Source: Protula sp. h YS-2021 (taxonomy: Eukaryota; Annelida; Polychaeta; Sabellida; Serpulidae). From it: 64,000 bases of DNA. Location of the stretch: NCBI GenBank assembly GCA_949752745.1, contig OX457025.1:96599804-96663803 (forward strand), written 5' to 3'. Below, in pieces: positions 12,273 through 25,439 of this stretch. The position numbers and the translations under genes were made by a program. The stretch's first letter is position 1; every line of letters starts with the position of its first letter. The notes under the pieces were generated by a model. That model saw nothing but the letters and a program-made list of their open reading frames with translations. It did not search any database and was not told where the DNA came from.

Positions 12273-12755
12273 TATTTGACATGGGAATGCCCATACGGGA
12301 AATCCCACGTAAAAAATACGTGTAATATACAAATGACTTTTAATGAAATTAATGAAATTTTACGTGGGAATTTAAAATCATATTAAGCATTTATTTACCC
12401 GTGCATTTTAGTAGTGGGAAATTCTACGTATATTATGAGTAAGGCTTACAGGAGAGTTCCCACGATGTGTATTACGCAGGAAAAACCATGCATTTTATAC
12501 GATGTTTGTCTATGCATTCTTTTGTGGAAAAGCCCACTTAGAAAACACGTGCGTTTCACAGCACAATGTAAGCGTGTATCAACCCAGCCCGTGTATGGGA
12601 AAGCCTACGTATATTATACGTAGAGTTTACACGGAAATCACACCGTGGGAATGTCCACGTATATTACACATGTTTTCTATGTGGTCATGCCAACGTCCCG
12701 CGTTCCCACGTAAATAACACCTAAAAACAGCGTGTTTTATACGTGGGAAGAAAAA
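12273..12755. repeat. Palindromic ACGTGGGAA repeat element, right part
   Basis: Many copies of TACGTGGGAA, CCCACGTA and near-palindromes such as CTACGTATATTATACGTAG (12605-12623). It is the third piece of the repeat seen at 8880-9115 and 11228-11322, and it ends where the 46-bp satellite resumes. Confidence 0.55.
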
Positions 12756-12763
12756 TTGTTCTA

Positions 12764-12925
12764 AATGGGGGAAGGCAGACCATTCTGTCTAATTTGCTGT
12801 GGCATTCTATGTATGGGAAGATTGACCATTCTGCGCAAATTGCTATAGAGTGTTATAGATGGGAAGACTGACCATTCTGCATAAATTGCTGTAAATTCTA
12901 TCTATGGGAAGACTTGCTATTAAAT
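12764..12925. repeat. 46-bp satellite, right-hand remainder
   Basis: Three and a half units with GACCATTCTGCGCAAATTGC and ATGGGAAGACTGACC continue the array that stops at 8875. Sequence from 12926 to 13321 shows no gene. Confidence 0.8.
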
Positions 12926-13321
12926 TGCTATTAAGTGCAGCTGACTTTCAGAGCGGTTTTGTTGGATTTCAAAATGGCATGTTACAGAAAGTAATCAGTT
13001 TAAGAGAAAATGTTTTCCCATTTCTGTGATGTTATCAATAAGTTGAAGTTAACTACAGGACGGGACACCCTCTAACTCTTCTTTCACTCACTCAAACCTT
13101 CAAGAAAACACTTCACATGATCTGAATTCTCAAATCGACATTGCCAAAGTCGTATGATAAACAGGAAACACGGAGATAACACAAAAAGAAACAAAAATAT
13201 TGAAAAGCGAATGATTTACTTGACAATTTACCCCCTGTTGCTATGGACATGGAATCCCCCCTGTTGCTATGGACATGGAATTCGGCAACAGTGACTTTGA
13301 ATAAACAGGTGATGTGATTCT

Positions 13322-14018
13322 CACAGTAACGCCGGACTACTCTCTGCACCACCCCCAGCCCAGCACAGCCTCGCCCGACTATTCCCTGCACCACACCCAC
13401 TCCAGCACAGCCACGCCCGACTACTCCCTACACCACCTCCACCCCAGCACGGCCACGCCCGACTATTCCCTGCACCATCCCCAGCCCAGCACAGCCTCGC
13501 CCGACTATTCCCTGCACCACCCCCACCCCAGCACAGCCACGCCCGACTACTCCCTACACCACCCCACCCCAGCACAACCACGCCCGACTACTCCCTGCAC
13601 CACCCCCACCCCAGCACAGCCATGCCCGACTATTCCCTGCACCACCCCCACCCCAGCACAGCCACGCCCAACTACTCCCTGCACCACCTCCACCCCAGCA
13701 CGGCCACGCCCGACTATTCCCTGCACCACCCCCACCCCAGCACAGCCACACCCGACTACTCCCTACACCACCCCCACCCCAGCACAGTCACGCCCGTCTA
13801 CTCCCTGCACCACCTCCACCCCAGCACGGCCACGCCCGACTATTCCCTGCACCACCCCCACCCCAGCACAGCCACACCCGACTACTCCCTGCACCACCTC
13901 CACCCCAGCACGGCCACGCCCGACTATTCCCTGCACCACCCCCACCCAGCACGGCCACACCCGACTACTCCCTACACCACCCCCACCCCAGCACAGCCAC
14001 ACCCGACTACTCCCTACA
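13322..14018. repeat. 42-bp C-rich minisatellite
   Basis: About 16 units of 42 bp built on CGACTACTCCCTGCACCACC and CCACCCCAGCACAGCCACGC. As 42 is a multiple of three, every frame free of stops in one unit stays open through the array, giving a 238-codon plus frame with a 14-residue period and long minus frames too. There is no signal peptide, splice context or flanking coding sequence, so I treat it as non-coding. Strong C/G strand asymmetry. Confidence 0.9.
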
Positions 14019-14030
14019 CCCCCCAATTAA

Positions 14031-16800
14031 ACTGGATTTTAAAAGGCGAATGATAACAGAATTTAATGGTCGTTTATCTTAAAATGTCGCCATTTCACAC
14101 GCAAAACAGAATCTAAATATAACTAGAAGCTCATTCTGCTAGCGAAATGTTAAACACTTGACAAAAATTAAAACGCAAAAATACTTCCTTCAGTGGGTTA
14201 TTTCTTGAATAATATATTGCAAACAACACAGCTTGAATACGTCTTATAAGCCGAGTAGTGTTTGGTTGTTGTTGACTTAAAGTTTTACTGACTGATCAGG
14301 CAAACGCCTTGTTATCTATTTACGCAGTGAGAGCTCGCACAAAGCTCACTGAGCAAATGTGTATTCTGTGCTGTCGTTAAATGCTACGCATTTACTTGCA
14401 AAAATACACTCTTTTCACATGGCGTTTTAACAAAGAAAACCAAATCAAAGACGAAAATAAAAAGTGACATGCACATGTTCAGATCAAGCTCTTCATAAGT
14501 CCCAAGTTTCATGGTCGTAGGGCCCATAGTGTCAGAGAAGAAGAAGACACAAAAAATCTGAAAAAGTGTCAAGAAGAAAAAAAGGACGAATTTTGCTCGC
14601 ACAAATTCATATAACCCTTGCAAGCCAAAGGCTTGTCAAGTGTTAATAAAAATACATGTTGCAATATCACCAAGCTGTGCTTCCGTTGAGTGAGGAATTT
14701 GAAAAATAAAAACGGCGACTTAAATAAGGACAGCGACTGCCACAGCACACGTAACTGACCAATAGGGAAAAGCGCACCTGTGCCGACGTTAAGTGTGTTT
14801 GGTGACATCGTGCTCGTTCACTGTTTAGTAAGTAAAACGAAGGGGGGGGGGGGGTGAAAAAATGACGTGTGTGATTGGGCAAAGGGAGCTACTAACGCTC
14901 TTTGTGCGAGAACATATTGTATTGGTAGGAATGAAGATCATGGAATGCTATTATCATTAATCTTATTTTTATAGTATTTTGCGAGGTTTTAAAGTAAACA
15001 GGTTGATGGAAGACGGTTAAGGGATGTCAATTGATAGTTTATAGAGGGGATACCAGAGGATATACCAGTGCAATATTTCCCACCATTTGTAGATGTGCCA
15101 CAAGTATCTTTCGTGTCGAAACGTGCACCTTTCCCCTCTGTGGGTTGGCAGTATCTTAAGAATACGCCCACTGCTGTCTATTCCGTGCATCTTTCTTCAT
15201 AACTCTTCTTTTGCTATTTTTTCATTCTTTCTTCTTTTTCCCACTCGTTCCTTTAACAAGTGCGTCCTAATATACATATCATAGTTGGCGAACGGGACTT
15301 TAAACCCCAAACAAACAAACGCCCACCTGTTTGTGACAGGCCGTCAGACTTCGGTTCTTTTCTGTACATTTCAACCTGAGACACATGAATTTGTGTAATC
15401 TGTATTTCATATATGGTACGAATACAGCTGCTGTGCCTAAGCTAGAATGTTTTCCACCATTTCTAGATGTGTAAAAAGTATTCGCTTTTTTTTCTTTCTT
15501 TTTTTGCGGCCACTGTTAAATGTTTCACCAATCGAAAGTTTGAAGTGAAATGTAGTAACATGTGAAGTGCCATTAATATTCCAGAAACAATCTGCACTAT
15601 TAAAAGTCGTTGACAACACCAACAGTTAGTGACGTTAAACTCCTCCGGTGTAAATCCAAGGTGTGATCTGTGTAAACTGCATTTATATTCCTCTTTGAAG
15701 TCCTGTAAAAATATGGTTGCAATTATTCTGCATTTAGAAAATACTAACTCATTAAACTGACGTTCTTTATTTCTAAAAGGCGTATTTTTGGATTGGTAAA
15801 ATATAGTACAAAATATTACCTGATAACATCAGATCCTCTCGTGAAAGTACATGAAGATTTTGAAGAGAGTTATCGCACGGACGGCAATTCACTGGTTATT
15901 TATGTTGTTCTTCACAACCCATGGTTTCCTAAAGCTACCAACTGCACAAAAATGTTGGAAAAATGACGAACTTGAAATTCTGGAAATTTACAAGTTTTAG
16001 GAAATCTAAAAAAATATCGAGTTAAAGTACCCTCATACCAACTTTAACTGAGAAACGTTGATTAAAACCTATTTTAGCACCAAAAAAAGCATTTTATTGC
16101 GAACTAGTTTTGGGATCCTTCAGAAAGCAGAGATTTTTATTTACGAAAAGTAAGCAGATCTTCAAGTGACGGTGCGCAGCTGCCATCAGAGTAACCACAC
16201 AGAAATTGGCCCGTCTATTCTGGCACAATAGAACTGACAGCTGGTCGTAAATTAAATTCTGTTGTGAAATATATTTTATACTCAACATTAAATTCGTTTC
16301 GAGTTGCGAATTCAAGCTTCATAAACTGTAAAGTGATCTGACTGGGGTCTCAATTAAGAAAACTTTGAACAATTCACACATATAACACACAATAGAGAAC
16401 ATGCAATCACTTTTACTGACGTCATTACAGTCCAAGCGTCAAATCCATTTATTTGGTGTTTATTATAAGGAGGAATAGTTACTAAAGACCGTTTTTAGCC
16501 CAGCTATCGCTAATCGTAAGCTCGAGTATACTTATCGGTCTGCAGATGGTGTTAGTTGTTTATTTAGTAAACTTTTGTTCCAAAGTGCATCTCCTACAAT
16601 TTTAAAGAAATATCATTTAGTTTTGATATGAGGCATCTCTAGGGGATCATGCGCACGGCTTGTGCTCTTTTGGTCTATCGGACAATTTTTATAATTTGGT
16701 TGAAATTTATAAAGTAAAATTTAGCAAATAATTCAAAATGCATCTCCTTCATTTTTGGTTCGATGTCATTTTTTTTGTTTTTTTTTTTATGCCATCATTT
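14031..16800. other. Intergenic, no supported gene
   Basis: Frames reach only about 95 codons and none is recognisable. Notable items: a poly(G) run near 14842-14855, a short direct repeat (CCACCATTTGTAGATGTG near 15080 and CCACCATTTCTAGATGTG near 15455), and GGACTTTAAACCCCAAAC followed by (AAAC)n near 15296-15322, which looks like the tail of a short interspersed repeat. Confidence 0.5.
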
Positions 16801-17050
16801 ACAGACAATCACAAACCACATAAAACATTTAAAACGTCAGTCACAACATTTCCTCAAGTTTGAGTTAAGACGCCGTTTTGTTCTAAATTTTCGCTTTGCC
16901 CAACTAGTTTCGGAAATTGGCGGTATTTGTTACTGAAATTTGCAGCAGACAAAAGCCTACTTTTCGAGATACTTAAAAGAATAGTCGATGTCATTTATTT
17001 TTGGTATGGAGCATAAAGCTCCACAAATCGGCTTGAAACAAACACACATT

Positions 17051-18897
17051 TTATTTTATTTCTGTGGCTTGGTTAAGATGAAGTTTTTTCATAGAACCTT
17101 TGTGCCGGAAGTTTGGCGGAAACCAGTGATACGTGTGAATAGACAAGTAAATAATACTAGTACAGTATAGCCTATAGGTATTGAAGTGGTGTAATTTACA
17201 GTAACTATGGTTGGTATTCCATCGAAGAATGGCCTCGAACAGCTCTTTGGAGCTACCATTATCTGTGCGGTGCATTCAAATCATTACAGTGCATTCACAA
17301 TCGAATCTGCATCAAGCGAATGCAACACTTCGATGTGGATCGCTCGAATAACAACACACGTAAATATACAGCCATATCTTTTCACCTAAGCTCGACCCCG
17401 TTTCACAAGAAATGGTCCAAAGCAATCGATTCCAACGTGGGCAAAAGAGGCTTATTTGGCGTTACTCTATCACTGGGAAGGTCTGACATCCGCTGATGCA
17501 TCGGCTGGCCATAATATCGTTTGCATAAAACAGAATTGCGAATCACTTTGCGAATGAGTTGTCTGACTTTTCGAATCTTGTGCGGAGAATCGACAGAACG
17601 TATTCGGTGCTGCTATGCCTGGCTTTAAGTTCATGATAATACTTGATTATTAGCAGTGACAGGTGGCAATCTCGACAGCAACCACGGCGTTTCGTAAGCG
17701 ACCTCCGACGTGCAGTAACCCTTCGTCATCCACAAAGCGTTCAAGGTAGTACAGCGTACTGCTTCTTTTGACACTGCGTTGCGACAACAGATCGTTCATT
17801 TCCTGTCTGAATCACTTCATCTGGACACACAACACAATGCGTTTTTCGGAGAGTTTCAGTTCATTTGATGACAGCACATTGGAAATGTTTGTTTTATTTT
17901 GCAGCCAGTCTATGAATCGTAATATCAAGGCTACTGCTTTCTGTAGTCGTTGCCAGTCAGAATAGTGAGTAATCAGTTTATCAATGACAGCTGTTGTTTG
18001 CGTTGATTCGACAATACAGGTAGCACTTGCACGTTTTACGTCGATGTCGGTATCCTTGATTGTCGACAAATCTATCTTCGATTCTGGCGGGTCAAATTCG
18101 TCTGCGTACAGAAATGCAGGTCCAGTCAGCCATTTTTTCCTGATTCCACTTGGTGCAAGACTTCGAGAGACATCATTCTCGGGATTGTTACCCGAGCTGA
18201 CATGTCGCAACTGATCGCTTCTCCAATCGTCATGGATCACTGTAAGTCTGTTGGCTACAAATGTCTGAAATCTACGAGTGTCATTTTTGATATAGTACAG
18301 AACAATACTACTGTCTGTCCAGAAGAACACTTCTTGCACTCGTAGCTTCAGCATGCTGTTCACACGGATAGCTGTTACTGCTGCACACTGTTCAAGCCTC
18401 GGAATGCTGATTTGTTTCAGTGGTGCCAATCGTGATTTGCCGAAGAGAAATGAGCAACAGTCCTCACCTCTAGTATCAACGATGCGCAGATATGTCACCG
18501 TGCCGTACGCCTCTTCCTTTGTTTCACAGAAATGATGCAATTGTATCACTTCGATTTCCTGCAGCAGCGGCAGCGACTCCAACCATCTGGTGAACATCTT
18601 CACTGTACTTTTTGCGAGTGCATCATCCCAGTCTTTCTGGGGCTTACATTCACTCTGAAACAGTTTCAGTGCGATCAATAGACATGGGCAAACAAATCCT
18701 AGTGGGTCATATACTGCACTTACTACACTGAGCAGACCTCGTCGTGTGAGGACTGGCTCTCTCGGCGTCATCTTGATACAAGACACGGTGAACAAATCGA
18801 GTCCGAGAGCACGCTGTACAGGTAAGACATCACTTTGCAGAAGAGAATAATGTTCACCCCGAGACAAACGTACTGAACTGAATTCAAGCAGCGACAT
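17051..18897 (-). pseudogene. BEL/Pao pol 3' fragment, unit 1
   Basis: The 361-codon frame 17812-18897 holds the end of the RT connection (LTRRGLLSVVSAVYDPLGF), an RNase H segment (SIPRLEQCAA, then FFWTDSSIVLYYI with its Asp), and the stretch that leads to the integrase (NDVSR, WLTGPAFL). Integrase pieces follow at lower coordinates in broken frames: the Cys/His region near 17650-17800 (DDEGLLHVGG, also seen in other units) and RTDNGSSKELF at 17051-17275, which carries a core acidic residue. Relative to units 3 and 4, it lacks about 14 codons after LLQEIEV and a few near the start. Not functional: RT palm and gag are missing. Confidence 0.75.
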
Positions 18898-19425
18898 TTC
18901 TTACAGCAGCCCCGTGGATGCTCAGCATTCACCACGAATGAATTCAGCAGTGCATACATTCACACAATTAATGCAGCAATGCGGTTCAATAATCTAAAGA
19001 ATAACACTGTGAGGGACGGGATATATATATGAATACAATAGTTTTCCTCGACATTAACGAACATGATACAGTGGCACAAGTGAATTCAATACCGTATATA
19101 ATCACACAATATATGCAGCAAAGCGGTTTCACAATGCAAACTATAAAACTATATGAGGCAGGGTTAAAACTAAAAACAGACAATCACAAACCACATAAAA
19201 CATTTAAAACGTCAGTCACAACATTTCCTCAAGTTTGAGTTAAGACGCCGTTTTGTTCTAAATTTTCGCTTTGCCCAACTAGTTTCGGAAATTGGCGGTA
19301 TTTGTTACTGAAATTTGCAGCAGACAAAAGCCTACTTTTCGAGATACTTAAAAGAATAGTCGATGTCATTTATTTTTGGTATGGAGCATAAAGCTCCACA
19401 AATCGGCTTGAAACAAACACACATT

Positions 19426-21272
19426 TTATTTTATTTCTGTGGCTTGGTTAAGATGAAGTTTTTTCATAGAACCTTTGTGCCGGAAGTTTGGCGGAAACCA
19501 GTGATACGTGTGAATAGACAAGTAAATAATACTAGTACAGTATAGCCTATAGGTATTGAAGTGGTGTAATTTACAGTAACTATGGTTGGTATTCCATCGA
19601 AGAATGGCCTCGAACAGCTCTTTGGAGCTACCATTATCTGTGCGGTGCATTCAAATCATTACAGTGCATTCACAATCGAATCTGCATCAAGCGAATGCAA
19701 CACTTCGATGTGGATCGCTCGAATAACAACACACGTAAATATACAGCCATATCTTTTCACCTAAGCTCGACCCCGTTTCACAAGAAATGGTCCAAAGCAA
19801 TCGATTCCAACGTGGGCAAAAGAGGCTTATTTGGCGTTACTCTATCACTGGGAAGGTCTGACATCCGCTGATGCATCGGCTGGCCATAATATCGTTTGCA
19901 TAAAACAGAATTGCGAATCACTTTGCGAATGAGTTGTCTGACTTTTCGAATCTTGTGCGGAGAATCGACAGAACGTATTCGGTGCTGCTATGCCTGGCTT
20001 TAAGTTCATGATAATACTTGATTATTAGCAGTGACAGGTGGCAATCTCGACAGCAACCACGGCGTTTCGTAAGCGACCTCCGACGTGCAGTAACCCTTCG
20101 TCATCCACAAAGCGTTCAAGGTAGTACAGCGTACTGCTTCTTTTGACACTGCGTTGCGACAACAGATCGTTCATTTCCTGTCTGAATCACTTCATCTGGA
20201 CACACAACACAATGCGTTTTTCGGAGAGTTTCAGTTCATTTGATGACAGCACATTGGAAATGTTTGTTTTATTTTGCAGCCAGTCTATGAATCGTAATAT
20301 CAAGGCTACTGCTTTCTGTAGTCGTTGCCAGTCAGAATAGTGAGTAATCAGTTTATCAATGACAGCTGTTGTTTGCGTTGATTCGACAATACAGGTAGCA
20401 CTTGCACGTTTTACGTCGATGTCGGTATCCTTGATTGTCGACAAATCTATCTTCGATTCTGGCGGGTCAAATTCGTCTGCGTACAGAAATGCAGGTCCAG
20501 TCAGCCATTTTTTCCTGATTCCACTTGGTGCAAGACTTCGAGAGACATCATTCTCGGGATTGTTACCCGAGCTGACATGTCGCAACTGATCGCTTCTCCA
20601 ATCGTCATGGATCACTGTAAGTCTGTTGGCTACAAATGTCTGAAATCTACGAGTGTCATTTTTGATATAGTACAGAACAATACTACTGTCTGTCCAGAAG
20701 AACACTTCTTGCACTCGTAGCTTCAGCATGCTGTTCACACGGATAGCTGTTACTGCTGCACACTGTTCAAGCCTCGGAATGCTGATTTGTTTCAGTGGTG
20801 CCAATCGTGATTTGCCGAAGAGAAATGAGCAACAGTCCTCACCTCTAGTATCAACGATGCGCAGATATGTCACCGTGCCGTACGCCTCTTCCTTTGTTTC
20901 ACAGAAATGATGCAATTGTATCACTTCGATTTCCTGCAGCAGCGGCAGCGACTCCAACCATCTGGTGAACATCTTCACTGTACTTTTTGCGAGTGCATCA
21001 TCCCAGTCTTTCTGGGGCTTACATTCACTCTGAAACAGTTTCAGTGCGATCAATAGACATGGGCAAACAAATCCTAGTGGGTCATATACTGCACTTACTA
21101 CACTGAGCAGACCTCGTCGTGTGAGGACTGGCTCTCTCGGCGTCATCTTGATACAAGACACGGTGAACAAATCGAGTCCGAGAGCACGCTGTACAGGTAA
21201 GACATCACTTTGCAGAAGAGAATAATGTTCACCCCGAGACAAACGTACTGAACTGAATTCAAGCAGCGACAT
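19426..21272 (-). pseudogene. BEL/Pao pol 3' fragment, unit 2
   Basis: Same content as unit 1, residue for residue in the RNase H frame (20187-21272) and in the integrase end (19426-19650). It carries the same internal deletion after LLQEIEV, so units 1 and 2 share one ancestor and were duplicated after that deletion. The frame is open but begins inside the RT connection and has no start context or promoter. Confidence 0.75.
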
Positions 21273-21641
21273 TTCTTACAGCAGCCCCGTGGATGCTCAG
21301 CATTCACCACGAATGAATTCAGCAGTGCATACATTCACACAATTAATGCAGCAATGCGGTTCAATAATCTAAAGAATAATACTGTGAGGGACGGGATATA
21401 TATATGAATACAATAGTTTTCCTCGACATTAACGAACATGATACAGTGGCACAAGTGAATTCAATACCGTATATAATCACACAATATATGCAGCAAAGCG
21501 GTTTCACAATGCAAACTATAAAACTATATGAGGCAGGGTTAAAACTAAAAACAGTAACTTTCCCCTGCATTACGGTGCATGCTACAGAAAGCGTGCGGCA
21601 AGCATAAAGCTCCACAAATCGGCTTGAAACAAACACACATT

Positions 21642-23131
21642 TTATTTTATTTCTGTGGCTTGGTTAAGATGAAGTTTTTTCATAGAACTTTTGTGCCGGG
21701 AGTTTGTTTGGCGGAAACCAGTGATACGTGTGAATAGACAAGTAAATAATACTAGTACAGTATAGCCTATAGGTATTGAAGTGGTGTAATTTACAGTAAC
21801 TATGGTTGGTATTCCATCGATGCATGGCCTCGAACAGCTCTTTGGAGCTACCATTATCTGTGCGGATGATTTCAATTATTTTTTTTCTAGAAATAAATCA
21901 TTGCAGTGCATTCACAATCGAATCTGCATCAAGCGAATGCAATGCTTCGATGTGGATCGCTCGAATAACAACACACGTAAAAATACAGTGCTGCTATGCC
22001 TGGCTTTAAGTTCATGATAATTCTTGATTATTAGCAGTGACAGATGGCAATCTCGACAGCAACCACGGCGTTTCGTAAGCGACCTCCGACGTGCAGTAAC
22101 CCTTCGTCATCCACAAAGCGTTCAAGGTAGTACAGCGTAACTGAATAGTGAGTAATCAGTTTATCAATGACAGCTGTTGTTTGCGTTGATTCGACAATAC
22201 AGGTAACACTTGCACGTTTTACGTCGATGTCGGTATCCTTGATTGTCGACAAATCTATCTTCGATTCTGGCGGGTCAAATTCGTCTGCGTACAGAAATGC
22301 AGGTCCAGTCAGCCATCTTTTCCTGATTCCACTTGGTGCAAGACTTCGAGAGACATCATCCTGGGGATTGTTACCCGAGCTGACATGTCGCAACTGATCG
22401 CTTCTCCAACCGTCATGGATCACTGTAAGTCTGTTGGCTACAAATGTCTGAAATCTACGAGTGTCATTTTTGATATAGTACAGAACAATACTACTGTCTG
22501 TCCAGAAGAACACTTCTTGCACTCGTAGCTTCAGCATGCTGTTCATACGGATAGCTGTTACTGCTGCACACTGTTCAAGCCTCGGAATGCTGATTTGTTT
22601 CAGTGGTGCCAATCGTGATTTGCCGAAGAGAAATGAGCAACAGTCCTCACCTCTAGTATCAACGATGGGCAGATATGTCACCGTGCCGTACGCCTCTTCC
22701 CTTGCGTCACAGAAATGATGCAACTGTATCACTTTGATATCCTGCTTACTGACATTGACCACACATCTAGGCACTTCGATTTCCTGCAGCAGCGGCAGCG
22801 ACTCCAACCATCTGGTGAACATCTTCACTGTGCTTTTTTAGAGTGCATCATCCCACCCTTTCTTGGGCTTACATTCACTCTGAAACAGTTTCAGTGCGAT
22901 CAATAGACATGGGCAAACAAATCCTAGTGGGTCATATACTGCACTTACTACACTGAGCAGACCTCGTCGTGTGAGGACTGGCTCTCTCGGCGTCATCTTG
23001 ATACAAAACACGTCGCGTACGGTGAACCAATCGAGTCCGAGAGCACGCTGTACAGGTACGACATCACTTTGCAGACGTGAATAATGTTCACCCCGAGAGA
23101 AACGTACTGAACTGAATTCAAGCAGCGACAT
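21642..23131 (-). pseudogene. BEL/Pao pol 3' fragment, unit 3, internally deleted
   Basis: The frame at 22838-23131 gives the RT connection (ALGLDWFTVRDVF, SAVYDPLGF). The 265-codon frame at 22031-22828 gives RNase H (FFWTDSSIVLYYI) joined directly to the integrase zinc-binding region (LYYLERFVDDEGLLHVGG). About 200 bp present in other units are missing between ITHYS and LYYLERF, and a further stretch of the integrase core is lost near 21987. It keeps PRCVVNVSKQDIK, absent from units 1 and 2. Confidence 0.7.
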
Positions 23132-23500
23132 TTCTTACAGCGGCTCCGTGGATGCTCAGCATTCACCACGAATGAATTCAGCAGCACATATACTCACACA
23201 ATTAATGCAGCAATGCGGTTCAATAATCTAAAGAATAATACTGTGAGGGACGGGATATATATATGAATACAATAGTTTTCCTCGACATTAACGAACATGA
23301 TACAGTGGCACAAGTGAATTCAATACCGTATATAATCACACAATATATGCAGCAAAGCGGTTTCACAATGCAAACTATAAAACTATATGAGGCAGGGTTA
23401 AAACTGAAAACAGTAACTTCCCCCTGCATTACGGTGCATGCTACAGAAAGCGTGCGGCAAGCATAAAGCTCCACAAATCGGCTTGAAACAAACACACATT

Positions 23501-25423
23501 TTATTTTATTTCTGTGGCTTGGTTAAGATGAAGTTTTTTCATAGAACTTTTGTGCCGGGAGTTTGTTTGGCGGAAACCAGTGATACGTGTGAATAGACAA
23601 GTAAATAATACTAGTACAGTATAGCCTATAGGTATTGAAGTGGTGTAATTTACAGTAACTATGGTTGGTATTCCATCGCAGAATGGCCTCGAACAGCTCT
23701 TTGGAGCTACCATTATCTGTGCGGATGCTTTCAGGTATTTTTTTTAGAACTAAATCATTACAGTGCATTCGCAATCGAATCTGCATCAAGCGAATGCAAC
23801 ACTTCGATGTGGATCGCTCGAATAACAACACACGTAAAAATACAGCCATATCTTTTCACCTAAGCCCGACCCCGTTTCACAAGAAATGGTCCAAAACAAT
23901 CGATTCCAACGTAGGCAAAAGAGGCTATTTGGCGTTACTCTATCACTGGGAAGGTCTGACATCCGCTGATGCCTCGGCTGGCCATAATATCGTTTGCATA
24001 AAACAGAATTGCGAATCACTTTGCGAATGAGTTGTCTGACTTTTCGAATCTTGTGCGGAGAGAGAATCGACAGAACGAATTCGATGCTGCTATGCCTGGC
24101 TTTAAGTTCATGATAATACTTGATTATTAGCAGTGACAGGTGGCAATCTCGACAGCAACCACGGCGTTTCGTAAGCAACCTCCGACGTGCAGTAACCCTT
24201 CGTCATCCACAAAGCGTTCAAGGTAGTACAGCGTACTGCTTCTTTTGACACTGCGTTGCGACAACAGATCGCAACAACAGATGAAACACTTCATTTGGAC
24301 ACACAACACAATGCGTTTTTCGGAGAGTTTCAGTTCATTTGATGACAGCACATTGGAAATGTTTGTTTTATTTTGCAGCCAGTCTATGAATCGTAATATC
24401 AAGGCTACTGCTTTCTGTAGTCGTTGCCAGTCAGAATAGTGAGTAATCAGTTTATCAATGACAGCTGTTGTTTGCGTTGATTCGACAATACAGGTAGCAC
24501 TTGCACGTTTTACGTCGATGTCGGTATCCTTGATTGTCGACAAATCTATCTTCGATTCTGGCGGGTCAAATTCGTCTGCGTACAGAAATGCAGGTCCAGT
24601 CAGCCATCTTTACCTGATTCCACTTGGTGCAAGACTTCGAGAGACATCATCCTCAGGATTGTTACCCGAGCTGACATGTCGCAACTGATCGCTTCTCCGA
24701 CCGTCATGGATCACTGTAAGCCTGTTGGCTACAAATGTCTGAAATCTACGAGTGTCATTTTTGATATAGTACAGAACAATACTACTGTCTGTCCAGAAGA
24801 ACACTTCTTGCACTCGTAGCTTCAGCATGCTGTTCACACGGATAGCTGTTACTGCTGCACACTGTTCAAGCCTCGGAATGCTGATTTGTTTCAGTGGTGC
24901 CAATCGTGATTTGCCGAAGAGAAATGAGCAACAGTCCTCACCTCTAGTATCAACGATGCGCAGATATGTCACCGTGCCGTACGCCTCTTCCCTTGTGTCA
25001 CAGAAATGAGGCAAATGTATCACTTTGATATCCTGCTTACTGACATTGACCACACATCTAGGCACTTCGATTTCTGCAACCATCTGGTGAACATCTTCAC
25101 TGTGCTTTTTTCGAGTGCATCATCCCTCGCTTACATTTCTGGGGTTTACATTCACTCTGAAACAGTTTCAATGCGATCAATAGACATGGGCAAACAAATC
25201 CTAGTGGGTCATATACTGCACTTACTACACTGAGCAGACCTCGTCGTGTGAGGACTGGCTCTCTCGGCATCATCTTGATACAAAACACGTCGCGTACGGT
25301 GAACCAATCGAGTCCGAGAGCACGCTGTACAGGTAAGACATCACTTTGCAGATCCAGATTATAAATTTGCTTTGCTCTGTTTTCGGCTGGAATCGAATCT
25401 AGAACTTCACTGCTGCTTCTCAC
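23501..25423 (-). pseudogene. BEL/Pao pol 3' fragment, unit 4
   Basis: This unit adjoins the RT block, so it probably belongs to the founding copy. Pieces: RT connection at 25097-25423 (GLDWFTVRDVF, SAVYDPLGF), RNase H at 24610-25083, the integrase lead-in and zinc-binding region at 24127-24543 (ends VDDEGLLHVGG), and integrase core at 23786-24178 and 23523-23849 (ESIRTDNGSSKEL). Frameshifts and stops separate all the pieces. The order matches BEL/Pao pol. Confidence 0.75.
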
Positions 25424-25439
25424 CCACTTGGTCTAATTT

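Larger units (their letters stand above)
16801..21550. repeat. Tandem duplication of 2375 bp, nearly identical copies
   Basis: Every landmark in 16801-19175 recurs 2375 bp later in 19176-21550. The encoded 361-residue products (17812-18897 and 20187-21272) are identical. I noticed a single base difference (AATAACACTG near 19005 against AATAATACTG near 21380). This is either a very recent unequal exchange or an assembly duplication. Confidence 0.9.

Noticed and set aside
13314..14053. 238-codon plus frame with a 14-residue repeat (DYSLHHPHPSTATP)
   Set aside because: The 42-bp period keeps several frames open on both strands at once. No signal peptide, no flanking exons, so a minisatellite is the simpler reading.
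17768..25233. Plus-strand frames of 60-76 codons repeated through the BEL array
   Set aside because: They are antisense shadows of the minus-strand RNase H and integrase coding sequence.
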